DNA of 64,000 nt from Lysobacteraceae bacterium SCN 69-320. GTDB taxonomy: Bacteria > Pseudomonadota > Gammaproteobacteria > Xanthomonadales > Rhodanobacteraceae. Below, piece after piece: positions 17,473 to 25,213 of this stretch. Position numbers and translations under genes: made by a program. Every line of letters begins with the position of its first letter. Position 1 is the first letter of the stretch. The stretch is taken from positions 248,001-312,000 of the forward strand of contig MEFP01000006.1 of NCBI GenBank assembly GCA_001725155.1, given 5' to 3'. Under the pieces are notes generated by a model. The model saw only the letters and a program-made list of their open reading frames with translations, ran no database searches and was not told where the DNA came from.

Positions 17473-18711
17473 ATGCTTGCGCGCCTGTCGCCGGATGTCC
17501 GCCAGTACCTGCTGATCACCGGCAACTACTGGGCCTTCACGTTGACCGATGGCGCGCTGCGCATGCTCGTGGTGTTGCACTTCCACAAACTGGGCTACAG
17601 CCCACTGCAAGTGGCGCTGCTGTTCCTCTTCTACGAAATCTTCGGCGTGGGCACGAACCTGGTCGGTGGCTGGCTGGGCGCTCGCATCGGGCTGAATCGC
17701 ACGATGAACATCGGGTTGGCGATGCAGGTCGTTGCCTTGTCGATGCTGCTGGTGCCGGCGGCTTGGTTGACCGTGCCGTGGGTGATGTCGGCACAGGCGT
17801 TGTCCGGCATCGCCAAGGATCTCAACAAGATGAGCGCCAAGAGCAGCATTAAGCTGCTCGTGCCGGGTGGTCGGCAGGGAACCCTGTTTCGGTGGGTGGC
17901 CGCACTCACGGGTTCCAAGAATGCGCTCAAGGGGCTCGGTTTCTTCGCGGGCGGCGTATTGCTGACGACCGTCGGGTTTTCCACCGCCATCGCGATGATG
18001 GCCGGCGGGCTGCTGCTGGTTTGGCTGCTGAGCCTGGCGCTGCTCAAGCGCGATCTGGGAAAGGCCAAGAGCAAGCCGAAGTTTCGCGACATCTTCTCCA
18101 AGAGTCGTGCAATCAACCTCCTGTCGGCGGCCCGCCTGTTCCTGTTTGGCGCACGCGACGTCTGGTTTGTCGTTGCACTGCCGGTATTCCTGGCCACAAC
18201 GCTGGGATGGGACTTCTGGGCGATCGGCAGCTTTCTGGCCATGTGGGTGATTGGCTACGGCATCGTCCAATCCGTTGCGCCGTATTTCACTGGCCGTCGT
18301 AGCGGGCGCGTTCCCGACGGTCGGGCCGCGTGTGTCTGGGCCTCGGCGTTGGCGGTCATCCCTGCGGCGATGGCGATGCTGCTCAGTGGCGCTGCTGACA
18401 CCACCGTGGTGCTGATCGGCGGCTTGGCCATCTTCGGCGTGCTTTTCGCCATCAACTCCTCGCTGCACAGCTACCTGATTGTCAGCTATGCCTCCGACGA
18501 CGGCGTATCCCTCGACGTCGGCTTCTACTACATGGCCAACGCGCTGGGTCGGCTGTTCGGCACGGTGCTGTCCGGCGCGGTATTCCAGGCCAGTGGTCTG
18601 AAGGCCTGCCTATGGATTTCGGCCGGATTCGTAGCGGCGGCCGCGTTGATCTCTATCGCATTGCCGCAGCATCGTTCACCGGTGGCGCCATCTGTCCTGG
18701 GGGGGGATTGA
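17473..18711 (+). CDS. arsJ: ArsJ organoarsenical (1-arseno-3-phosphoglycerate) efflux protein, MFS type
   Basis: 412 residues from the ATG at 17473, five bases after the GAPDH stop. About 12 membrane segments; the N-terminus VRQYLLITGNYWAFTLTDGALRMLVVLHFH and the AKDLNKMSAKSSIKLLVP loop are typical of ArsJ. Together with the GAPDH it forms an arsenate-efflux route that does not need reduction. Last gene of the operon; its final 36 bases overlap a decayed gene on the other strand. Confidence 0.93.
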   Translation: MLARLSPDVRQYLLITGNYWAFTLTDGALRMLVVLHFHKLGYSPLQVALLFLFYEIFGVGTNLVGGWLGARIGLNRTMNIGLAMQVVALSMLLVPAAWLTVPWVMSAQALSGIAKDLNKMSAKSSIKLLVPGGRQGTLFRWVAALTGSKNALKGLGFFAGGVLLTTVGFSTAIAMMAGGLLLVWLLSLALLKRDLGKAKSKPKFRDIFSKSRAINLLSAARLFLFGARDVWFVVALPVFLATTLGWDFWAIGSFLAMWVIGYGIVQSVAPYFTGRRSGRVPDGRAACVWASALAVIPAAMAMLLSGAADTTVVLIGGLAIFGVLFAINSSLHSYLIVSYASDDGVSLDVGFYYMANALGRLFGTVLSGAVFQASGLKACLWISAGFVAAAALISIALPQHRSPVAPSVLGGD

Positions 18712-19311
18712 CGCCGACGGCTGACCGGCTGAGCTGTTGGGTACCGTGGCTACGCCATGAACATTGTGGAGAACGGCGGCAACGAACAGGACGGGCGCCG
18801 GCGTGCCGAGCAACGCCAGTGGCAGCAGGGTCAGCGCCGCCGTCAGGAACGCGTTCACGGGATGAAAGCGCGCGAAGTTCAACGCATGAAGACGGTCTGG
18901 CGCGTGGTGAATGGTATGCACGCGCCAGAGAAAGCCGGCCGATTCGTGGCTGATCCGGTGATAGAGGCAGGGCAGGGCGTCCCCGATGGCCAGCGTGAGG
19001 AGAAGTTGCACCGGAACGGGCCAGTCGCTGGGCCATATTGCCGTGCCTGCGTCGAGTCCCGGCAGCGGGAGCAACTCGATGGCGAGCGCCCAGACAACGG
19101 CTTAGGCGGCCGTGACGATGGTCGATGTACTGCCCAAGTAGAAAGTCCTGACCCGTGTCCGGCCCGGCATTCCATCGGTGGGCGTAAGGCACGATGCGCT
19201 CAGTGCGGCGGTAAGCAGCAGAGTTGTCATGACGAGGAGCGGCATCAGCCAGGTTACGGCCTGGGGTGAATAGGCCGCCCAGGCGATGCTGCCGGCTCCG
19301 GTAAGCAACAC
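18676..19311 (-). pseudogene. Decayed fatty acid hydroxylase/sterol desaturase-family gene
   Basis: Reading on the minus strand from a GTG at 19311, a membrane protein of the sterol desaturase/fatty acid hydroxylase superfamily is recognisable. Two hydrophobic segments (LLTGAGSIAWAAY, WLMPLLVMTTLLLTAAL) precede an in-frame TAA at 19102-19104. The same frame then continues with LYHRISHESAGFLWRVHTIHH, holding two of the family's His clusters (HxxxH, HxxHH). The C-terminal His cluster is missing: the sequence ends near NVHG and runs into the 3' end of arsJ. The nonsense codon and lost C-terminus make it inactive. Confidence 0.72.
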
Positions 19312-19383
19312 CGGAAAAGCGGCGACACACAGTGGGTTTTCAGGAAGGAGTGCATGAAGAGTTCCTGTTGCAAGCGAAGGAAA

Positions 19384-20577
19384 TCAGGCCGGTCCGCTCG
19401 CGGCAAGTTGCCGGTGGCATGACAGCCGGTAGGCCAACGGGCAGCACGCGAGCAATGCGATCGAGAGAATCAGAAACACGGCATGGCTGCCGAAATACCC
19501 CGAGGCGGAGGCCACCACGAAAGGGCCGCAGGCGCGTGCAAACCCCTGCGACTGGGCAATGGTCCCGTTGGCGCGTCCAGCGGTCTCGACGCCAAAAATC
19601 AGCGGAACAATCCAGGGTCTGGCCAACGTATGCAGGCCGGCACCAGTGCCGAAAATCGCCACGCCGAGAAACGCGCCAGCCAGTCCATTGGTGGTGCCGA
19701 GCAACGTCAGTCCGAGCATCTGCAACGCCAGTGGCGCCACGAGTAGCGCATGGGGTGACAGCGCGAGGTGGCCGCCGCGCCACAGCCACAGTCGACCGGG
19801 CAGCTGCATCACGCCCAACGCCGCCAGCACCCACGCCGCCTGTTCGAGAGAGTGGCCTTGACTGACGACATGAGGGACGACCAGGGTCGTCAGAGCCATT
19901 GCGGTAAAGGTCGCAGCGACGAACGGCGTGCCGACCCAGCGCACAAGGCGACGATCAATGCCCTTCGGTGTTGAAGCGACGACAGGCAGATCGGGCTGCT
20001 CCTGTGTTCGGAGCTGTGGCAGCGCGAACCGTTCCAGGCAGAGCGTCATCAGCAGCCAGGCGACGGCCAGTGCCTGCAGCGTGGCGCGCCAGCCGAGATG
20101 CGTGACGCCCATGCCCGCGAGCGGCAGAAACAGCGTGCTGGCAAGACCGCCCAGGACGGTGACGACGGCCAAGGCACGCAAACGGGTCCCGGGATCGGTA
20201 TAGGCGCGTGTCACGAGCGCGAACGCCGTCTCGTAGAGAACCAGCGCCATGCAGGCGCCGAGTCCTACCCAAAGGGCGTAAAGAGTGACCAAGCTCTCGA
20301 CTTTCGACCAGACCAACAGCAAACCGGCGGCAACGAGGGCGCCGCTGCGCAGCACGGCGGCCCCCTGTCCCTGATCGAGCCAACGGCCGACGCGTGGTGC
20401 CAGAAGCGCACTGATGGCGAGCCCCATCGAGAACGCGCCTGCTATCGCCGCGTCAGTCGCTCCCAAGGCATTGCGCAGCGGAACCATGAGGACCGAGAAC
20501 GCGTAATACAGAATGCCCCAATAGACGCATTGGGCCGCGCCCAATACCGCCACGGCGGACGGGCGCGGCGTGCTCAT
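19384..20577 (-). CDS. Major facilitator superfamily transporter of an arsenical module
   Basis: 397 residues from the ATG at 20577 (MSTPRPSAVAVLGAAQCVYWG), with about 12 membrane segments and MFS-like loops (RVGRWLDQGQG between helices 2 and 3; ETAGRANGTIAQSQGFARACGP late). Its start overlaps the stop of the upstream monooxygenase (ATGA), so the two are coupled. From its place in marR-arsN1-monooxygenase-MFS it probably exports the product or substrate of the preceding enzymes, perhaps an organoarsenical. The substrate is not visible from the sequence. It is unlike ArsJ in the other arm. Confidence 0.8.
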   Translation of the reverse strand: MSTPRPSAVAVLGAAQCVYWGILYYAFSVLMVPLRNALGATDAAIAGAFSMGLAISALLAPRVGRWLDQGQGAAVLRSGALVAAGLLLVWSKVESLVTLYALWVGLGACMALVLYETAFALVTRAYTDPGTRLRALAVVTVLGGLASTLFLPLAGMGVTHLGWRATLQALAVAWLLMTLCLERFALPQLRTQEQPDLPVVASTPKGIDRRLVRWVGTPFVAATFTAMALTTLVVPHVVSQGHSLEQAAWVLAALGVMQLPGRLWLWRGGHLALSPHALLVAPLALQMLGLTLLGTTNGLAGAFLGVAIFGTGAGLHTLARPWIVPLIFGVETAGRANGTIAQSQGFARACGPFVVASASGYFGSHAVFLILSIALLACCPLAYRLSCHRQLAASGPA

Positions 20578-22019
20578 GCGCGTGCCGGGCCGCAGCAGGA
20601 CGGCTTGGTGGGAGCAACGACCGTCACTGCAGCTGCTGGCATAGCGGTAGGGCCACACCCGCACCCGGTTTGGCCGTTCGCCTTGGCGTCAGCGTCGGCG
20701 ACGCAGCACGCTGCGGTATCGGCCGGAGCAGGGCCACCGCAGCAGCTTCCTGCTGCCGCATCGGGTGTTGCGTCGTCGGCAAACTGGGTGTTGCACACAC
20801 CGGTTTCCGGCAGCACGAGTTCCACGCGTCGCGCCGCCTCCCAGTCGCCGGCGAGCGCGGCGGCTACCGAGCGCACCTGCTCGTAGCCGGTCATCAGCAA
20901 GAAGGTCGGGGCTCGGCCATAGCTCTTCATGCCGACGATGTAGAAATTGCGGTCAGCGTGCTGCAGTTCGGTTGCACCATGGGGCCGGACGGTGCCGCAG
21001 CTGTGCAGGTTCGGGTCGATCAGCGGCGCGAGTGCCACCGGTGCTTGCGTGCCGGGGTCGAGCTGGAGCCGGATTTCGTCGATCAGGCTCAGGTCCGGGC
21101 GAAAACCCGTCGCACCCACCAGCTCATCGACGGGTGGCAGTGCCGTCGAACTGCTTTCGACGACCCAGCCGTCGTCTGAACGTACGATGCGGTCGATATG
21201 CGTGTTCGTGTGTACGGCGATACGGCCCTGTTCGACCAGTCGTGCAATGCGCAGCCCGAGTCTGCCGCGTTCCTGGAGCTGGTCGTTCTCGCCCCCACCG
21301 AGCACGCGCTGCAGCGAGGGGCGGCGCACTGCCCAATGGATCGCCATGCCGGGCGTGGTTTCGGCCAGGCGTGCGAGATCGGTCAGCACGTTGAAGGCGG
21401 AATGGCCGCTACCGACGACGAGCACACGCTTGCCGGCATAGCGAGCACGGTCAGCGCCCAGCACATCAGGCATTCCATAGAACACGTGCGGAGCAGCGGC
21501 ACGCTCCCCCAGCGCCGGGATGCCCGCTGCACCGAGCGGGTTGGGCGAACCGATGGAGCCGGAAGCGTCGATGACGGCTTGCGCGAGGAGCTCGTGCTCC
21601 TGGCCTTGCTGCAGGTAGCGCACTACGAATGGTGCAGCGTCACGCTGGGCGTTCTTCATGCGGTCATGCTGTTGCCGCGTGATCTGGGTCACCCGTGCAT
21701 CCAGATGGATATGCGTGGACAGTTCCGGAGTGGCGGCCAGGGGTTCCAGATACTGCTCGACGACATCACGGCCGGTGGGGAAGCGTGCCGGATCGGGCGA
21801 CTGCCATCCGTTTGCCGCCAGGAGCTCCGCGCAGCGCGCATCAATGTTGTATTCCCAGGGCGAGAACATGCGGACGTGTCCCCATTGCCGCATGCCAGCG
21901 CCGACCTGTGCTCCCGCTTCCAGCAGCAACGGCGTAAGACCACGGGTGCGCAGGTGCGCGGCAGCGGCCAGTCCGACAGGACCGGCACCAACGATGACGA
22001 CAGGCAACGAACGGGACAT
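20574..22019 (-). CDS. Flavin-dependent monooxygenase-like protein with Cys-rich C-terminal tail (ArsO-like)
   Basis: 481 residues from the ATG at 22019. The first Rossmann motif VIVGAGPVGLAAA binds FAD; the second (VLVVGSGHSAFN, mid-protein) binds NAD(P)H, as in flavin-containing monooxygenases. The last ~75 residues are not part of the enzyme fold and hold nine Cys in doublets (SCCGG, ACC, GCGCG, SCCGP), which look suited to thiol binding of As(III). Flavin monooxygenases in ars operons are called ArsO; the reaction is unproved. It starts nine bases after arsN1 and overlaps the MFS gene. Confidence 0.82.
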   Translation of the reverse strand: MSRSLPVVIVGAGPVGLAAAAHLRTRGLTPLLLEAGAQVGAGMRQWGHVRMFSPWEYNIDARCAELLAANGWQSPDPARFPTGRDVVEQYLEPLAATPELSTHIHLDARVTQITRQQHDRMKNAQRDAAPFVVRYLQQGQEHELLAQAVIDASGSIGSPNPLGAAGIPALGERAAAPHVFYGMPDVLGADRARYAGKRVLVVGSGHSAFNVLTDLARLAETTPGMAIHWAVRRPSLQRVLGGGENDQLQERGRLGLRIARLVEQGRIAVHTNTHIDRIVRSDDGWVVESSSTALPPVDELVGATGFRPDLSLIDEIRLQLDPGTQAPVALAPLIDPNLHSCGTVRPHGATELQHADRNFYIVGMKSYGRAPTFLLMTGYEQVRSVAAALAGDWEAARRVELVLPETGVCNTQFADDATPDAAAGSCCGGPAPADTAACCVADADAKANGQTGCGCGPTAMPAAAVTVVAPTKPSCCGPARA

Positions 22020-22027
22020 GAGGCACC

Positions 22028-22567
22028 TCACGGGATGGTGGGCAGGAAAACGGTAGCGTTGGTTAGGTTTTCGGGGATCAGGTGCTCGACGATGACGACG
22101 TCGAGCCATTGGCCATCAAGCTGGCCGTGCTTTTCATACAGGCCGACTTCACGGAATCCGCACGTACGGCAGAGCGCACGGCTGGCCGTGTTGAATGGAA
22201 AAATACGCGACAGGACTTTCCAGAATCCGGCGTCGCGGGCGGCGTCGATCAGATTGCTGAGCAGCGCGCGGCCGACCCCGTATCCGCGTGCGGCGGCGTC
22301 GATGTAGATCGAGAACTCGGCAATGCCCGCGTAGCAGGCGCGCGGTCGATAGCTACTCAACCCGGCCCAGCCAATGACCCGATCCACGCCATCGGTAGCG
22401 ACCCGCAGCGGATAGCGCCTGTCGGCAATGCGCGGCAGCAGATCCTCGACCGTGCGCAGCTGGGTTTCAAAGGTTGCGTTGCGTGCGGCGATTCCCTGGT
22501 TGTAGATCGCAGTGATGGCCGGGGCATCGGCGGCAATCGCTGGGCGGAGGAAAAGAGATGCGGTCAT
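22028..22567 (-). CDS. arsN1: ArsN1-type GNAT N-acetyltransferase
   Basis: 179 residues, single GNAT fold. The phosphinothricin/arsinothricin acetyltransferase signatures are present: IYNQGIAARNATFET, the acetyl-CoA loop ARGYGVGRALLSNLID, and SRALCRTCGFREVGLYEKHG before the C-terminal strand. It should acetylate the alpha-amino group of arsinothricin or the related phosphinothricin, detoxifying them. The arsenic-island context favours the arsenical. It has its own upstream sequence with a candidate MarR operator 5-20 bases before the start codon and leads into the monooxygenase and MFS genes. Confidence 0.88.
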   Translation of the reverse strand: MTASLFLRPAIAADAPAITAIYNQGIAARNATFETQLRTVEDLLPRIADRRYPLRVATDGVDRVIGWAGLSSYRPRACYAGIAEFSIYIDAAARGYGVGRALLSNLIDAARDAGFWKVLSRIFPFNTASRALCRTCGFREVGLYEKHGQLDGQWLDVVIVEHLIPENLTNATVFLPTIP

Positions 22568-22571
22568 TGTG

Positions 22572-22587
22572 TTGTTAGTAGCAACTA
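22572..22587. promoter_or_regulatory. Candidate MarR operator upstream of arsN1
   Basis: TTGTTAGTAGCAACTA lies 5 bases before the arsN1 start codon. It contains the dyad TTG-N7-CAA and matches 12 of 16 bases with the sequence upstream of marR (23169-23184). Confidence 0.45.
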
Positions 22588-22606
22588 TATGGGCAAATAA
22601 AAAGGC

Positions 22607-23140
22607 TCAGCTGCAACCCGCGGTGCCGCAGACGGGCGCACCGGCGTCCACACTGACCCCGGAGACGAAACGTGCCTCAGCGGCTTTGGCGAGGCGCCGG
22701 ATGACATCGGTAACGCTGGCGCGGGTCGCGGGATCGAGGTCAGCCAGCAGTTCCGCCTGCTGCGCGATGAGTCCGCGATTGATGGTGTCGTAAAGGGAGC
22801 GACCACTGCGTGTTATCCGCAGGGACACGGCTCGGGCGTCCTGATCGTCGGGACGCCGCTCCACGTAGCCTTTGCGTTCCAGGGCATCGACCACGCGTGT
22901 CGTCGTGCTCTTGTCGAGCAGCAGCCGGGTGGCCAACGCCTGGCTGCGCATCGGTCCGTGCTCGACCAGCGCCTCCAGCGCATAGCACTGGGTGACGGAG
23001 ATGTCGAAGCAGCAGATTCGGTCGCGGTCACGGAACTGATACACCCGAACCAGATCGGCGAGCGCCGCGTTCAATGCCTCTGCATCGGCCTGCAGGCGCT
23101 CGGCGGCGGACTGGTTGAGGTCTTTGGGCTTTCGTTGCAT
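22607..23140 (-). CDS. MarR-family transcriptional regulator with Cys sensor candidates
   Basis: 177 residues from the ATG at 23140. A longer frame exists but would cover the integrase remnant. The winged helix-turn-helix contains MRSQALATRLLLDKSTTTRVVDALERKGYVERR and the wing DDQDARAVSLRITRSGR. Before it, ICCFDISVTQC holds Cys43, Cys44 and Cys52, and the C-terminus ends CGTAGCS; both could bind As(III). It probably represses itself and the arsN1-monooxygenase-MFS genes through similar 16-base sites at 23169 and 22572. The inducer is inferred from context. Confidence 0.85.
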   Translation of the reverse strand: MQRKPKDLNQSAAERLQADAEALNAALADLVRVYQFRDRDRICCFDISVTQCYALEALVEHGPMRSQALATRLLLDKSTTTRVVDALERKGYVERRPDDQDARAVSLRITRSGRSLYDTINRGLIAQQAELLADLDPATRASVTDVIRRLAKAAEARFVSGVSVDAGAPVCGTAGCS

Positions 23141-23168
23141 GGCGCAACTATACCGCCATGATAAACGA

Positions 23169-23184
23169 TTGCAAGTGACAACTA
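23169..23184. promoter_or_regulatory. Candidate MarR operator upstream of marR
   Basis: TTGCAAGTGACAACTA, 28 bases before the marR start, matches the site at 22572-22587 in 12 of 16 positions and keeps TTG-N7-CAA. A further CAACTATA half-site lies at about 23144-23151, next to the ATG. Confidence 0.45.
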
Positions 23185-24344
23185 ATAAACTGGATGCCCA
23201 GCATGATCGCCGGGCGGGCTCCCGGCGGGAAGGCAACTCGCTTCTTCAATCCAGGGCCGGTGAAGCGCCCCGGAAACTTCGAAGGCTCCGGATTGTGAGT
23301 CACAGATGCGGTTGACGCAGTCCAGGCCGTCCGCGTAGAGCTGGCCGAGTTCGTTGACCCGCATGCCGGAGTAGAGCGCCAGCAACGGTGCCCAGAACTG
23401 CTGCGGCTTCTTGAGGGCGGCAAACGCCTCGGCGTCGAACACGCGCCGCCGCTCCGCCGCCGTGAACTCCCGACGCACGGGCGTGTTGTCCTGTTCCTTG
23501 GTCGTGAAATGAATCTTGGTCGCCGGGTTCTCGCTCAGCGCTTTGCGGTCCACGCACCAGCCGAAGAAAACGCGCAACCGATCGAAATGTTTTTCCTTGG
23601 TGCGCGGCGCAATCGCGGCCGAATGGCCTTCGCGCTTCGCCTTGGCGAGAACCTCAGGTACCGAGAGTCCGCGATAGGCTTTCCGCTTGCTCGCGTTCGA
23701 CGGCCAGACCGCCAGCGCCGCCGGGAACCGATCCATTTCCAGTGGGCCGAGGGTGCTGATCGGCACATCGCCGACCGCGCCTTGAAAGCGCTCCAGCGTC
23801 CAGGTCTGTTCCAGCATGACCTTCGCGGACAGGCCCCGTTGCGCGAAGTGCTGGAGAAACCGCGAAACGCCGTCGGAAAGCATCAACGCTGGTGTGGACG
23901 GTGGGGGGCAGGGGCCGCCACGGGTTGCGGACCCGCCACCGGCTCTGCAGACGTGCTCGATGCCGGAACCGGCACCAGGCGGTTCAAGGTCGCGAGTGTG
24001 TGGGCCAGGGTCTGCGCGACCTCCAGGCCGTTGATCTGGACGTTCAGCAGGACGGCACCGTTCGGCAGCCGAATCGCATTGCTGGTCCAGTCACGCAGCT
24101 GTCCCGACTGCGCCTTCTTCAGCAGCACCTTGAGGTCGATCGCCACCGACGGCTCCCGTCGCAGCAGTCCATGGACCGACGATAGGGCGGAAGCCATCTG
24201 AGCCGCCAGCAGCCGGCCGGTGTCCTTATCCACAAGCCCCAGCCGTCGGACGAGGAATTTCGAGCCCACGCGAGCCCGAAGGTCCAACGGCACCCAGAAG
24301 CGCACGAACACGCCGGACGGGCGGGCGTAAACGAAGGGGGGCAA
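23182..24344 (-). pseudogene. Broken tyrosine-recombinase integrase of the arsenic island
   Basis: Two consecutive frames together resemble one integrase. The N-terminal part (24344-23883) starts at a TTG with a GGAGG seven bases upstream and contains the arm-type domain (PPFVYARPSGVFVRFWVP, DUF6538-like). A TGA at 23883-23885 overlaps the start of the second part (23886-23182), which has the core-binding domain and the first catalytic segment (LLALYSGMRVNELGQLY, with the catalytic Arg). The rest of the catalytic domain (HxxR, Tyr) is missing; the frame ends where the marR promoter begins. It lies directly downstream of ssrA in the same direction, as for ssrA-integrating islands. Confidence 0.78.
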
Positions 24345-24394
24345 AACGAGACCTCCGGCAGTACCTGGCGGCCGCACGGATCTCGTTTCAGAAA

Positions 24395-24424
24395 GAAAAA
24401 ACCCCTTGGGAACCAAGGGGTTTT
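24395..24424 (-). terminator. Intrinsic terminator of ssrA
   Basis: Perfect 12-bp stem (24398-24409 with 24413-24424, core CCCCTTGG/CCAAGGGG) with a GAA loop, followed on the minus strand by a run of T. It lies five bases beyond the CCA end of tmRNA. Confidence 0.85.
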
Positions 24425-24428
24425 GGAA

Positions 24429-24781
24429 TGGTGGAGGTGGCGGGAATTGAACCCGCGTCCGAAGGCGCTTGACGCCAGGTACTACATGCTTAGCTCACCG
24501 TTGGATCTCGTCTCCCGGCAGCACGGTGTGCGAAGCGCGCCGGTGGACCAGCCTGTAAGTTTTAGCCGGGCACCGACAGGCGGCGGGCTCCAGCGATCCT
24601 GTGATAATGACCCTACATCCACGAGCACAGGCACAAGTGGGTTCGGGGCTAGGCCTTAAGCGGCCAGAGCGTAGACGTCGTCGTTGGCGTCTGAATGTTT
24701 GCCGCTGGATTAACGAGGAAAGCTGCCCCCTCGGCATGCACCCAACTATCTCACTACCCCCGTCGAAGCCGTGACACCCCC
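24429..24781 (-). ncRNA. ssrA: Transfer-messenger RNA (tmRNA)
   Basis: 353 nucleotides on the minus strand. The 5' end GGGGGUGUCACGGCUUCGAC pairs with the 3' CACCUCC before the encoded ACCA end, forming the alanyl acceptor stem. The TpsiC arm reads GCGGGTTCAATTCCCGC. The tag reading frame (24688-24656) encodes ANDDVYALAA and a TAA stop, ending in the ALAA degron recognised by ClpXP. tmRNA rescues stalled ribosomes together with SmpB, whose gene is at 32159-32656. The 3' end is a common attachment site for integrases, and one lies immediately downstream. Confidence 0.97.
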
Positions 24782-25213
24782 GGGGAAAGGCGATGCTAGC
24801 ACGTTGCCGGCATGGGCAGCGATCTGGTGGCGCGAAGCCGGAATGCAAGGGGATGCGCCGATGTCCCGACCGGGCGGCCGGTGCTGCCGGCCGTGGCTGT
24901 GTCTGCCTGCCCCTGGCTTGGCTTTCGACATTCCTGAATGCCGTTTCGCCGGACGGTCGCGCAGGGCGGCGGACCGCGGACCCGTGCCGTGCCGGCGGCG
25001 GCGCGCCGACGGCGAAACGCTGCAGCCTGCGACATCATCGGGCGCTCGGGCTCGACGGAGATCTCGCCGCGGCGGCATTGGCGGCGGTGTCGCAAAATAC
25101 TTTTGATAATTTTTTTGTTTGCGCATTTTCTGTCTTGTGGCGATTGATGCAATGCGCGACTATCGGCGCGTTGCCTGGGGCTGCGGTCGTAACGGCCGGA
25201 CAGGGGGCGCACG
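24782..25213. other. Intergenic region between ssrA and the TonB receptor operon
   Basis: 432 bases with divergent promoters for ssrA (left) and the receptor operon (right). An AT-rich block at about 25098-25130 (AAAATACTTTTGATAATTTTTTTG) is the likeliest promoter area for the operon. I looked for a cobalamin riboswitch because of the BtuB-like receptor and did not find its conserved boxes. Confidence 0.45.

Noticed and set aside
24345-24416. Integrase start at the TTG near 24416
   Set aside because: That codon lies inside the ssrA terminator hairpin. The TTG at 24344 has a GGAGG at correct spacing and begins the conserved domain.
24782-25213. Possible cobalamin riboswitch before the BtuB-like receptor
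   Set aside because: No B12 box or the other conserved loops could be found by eye.
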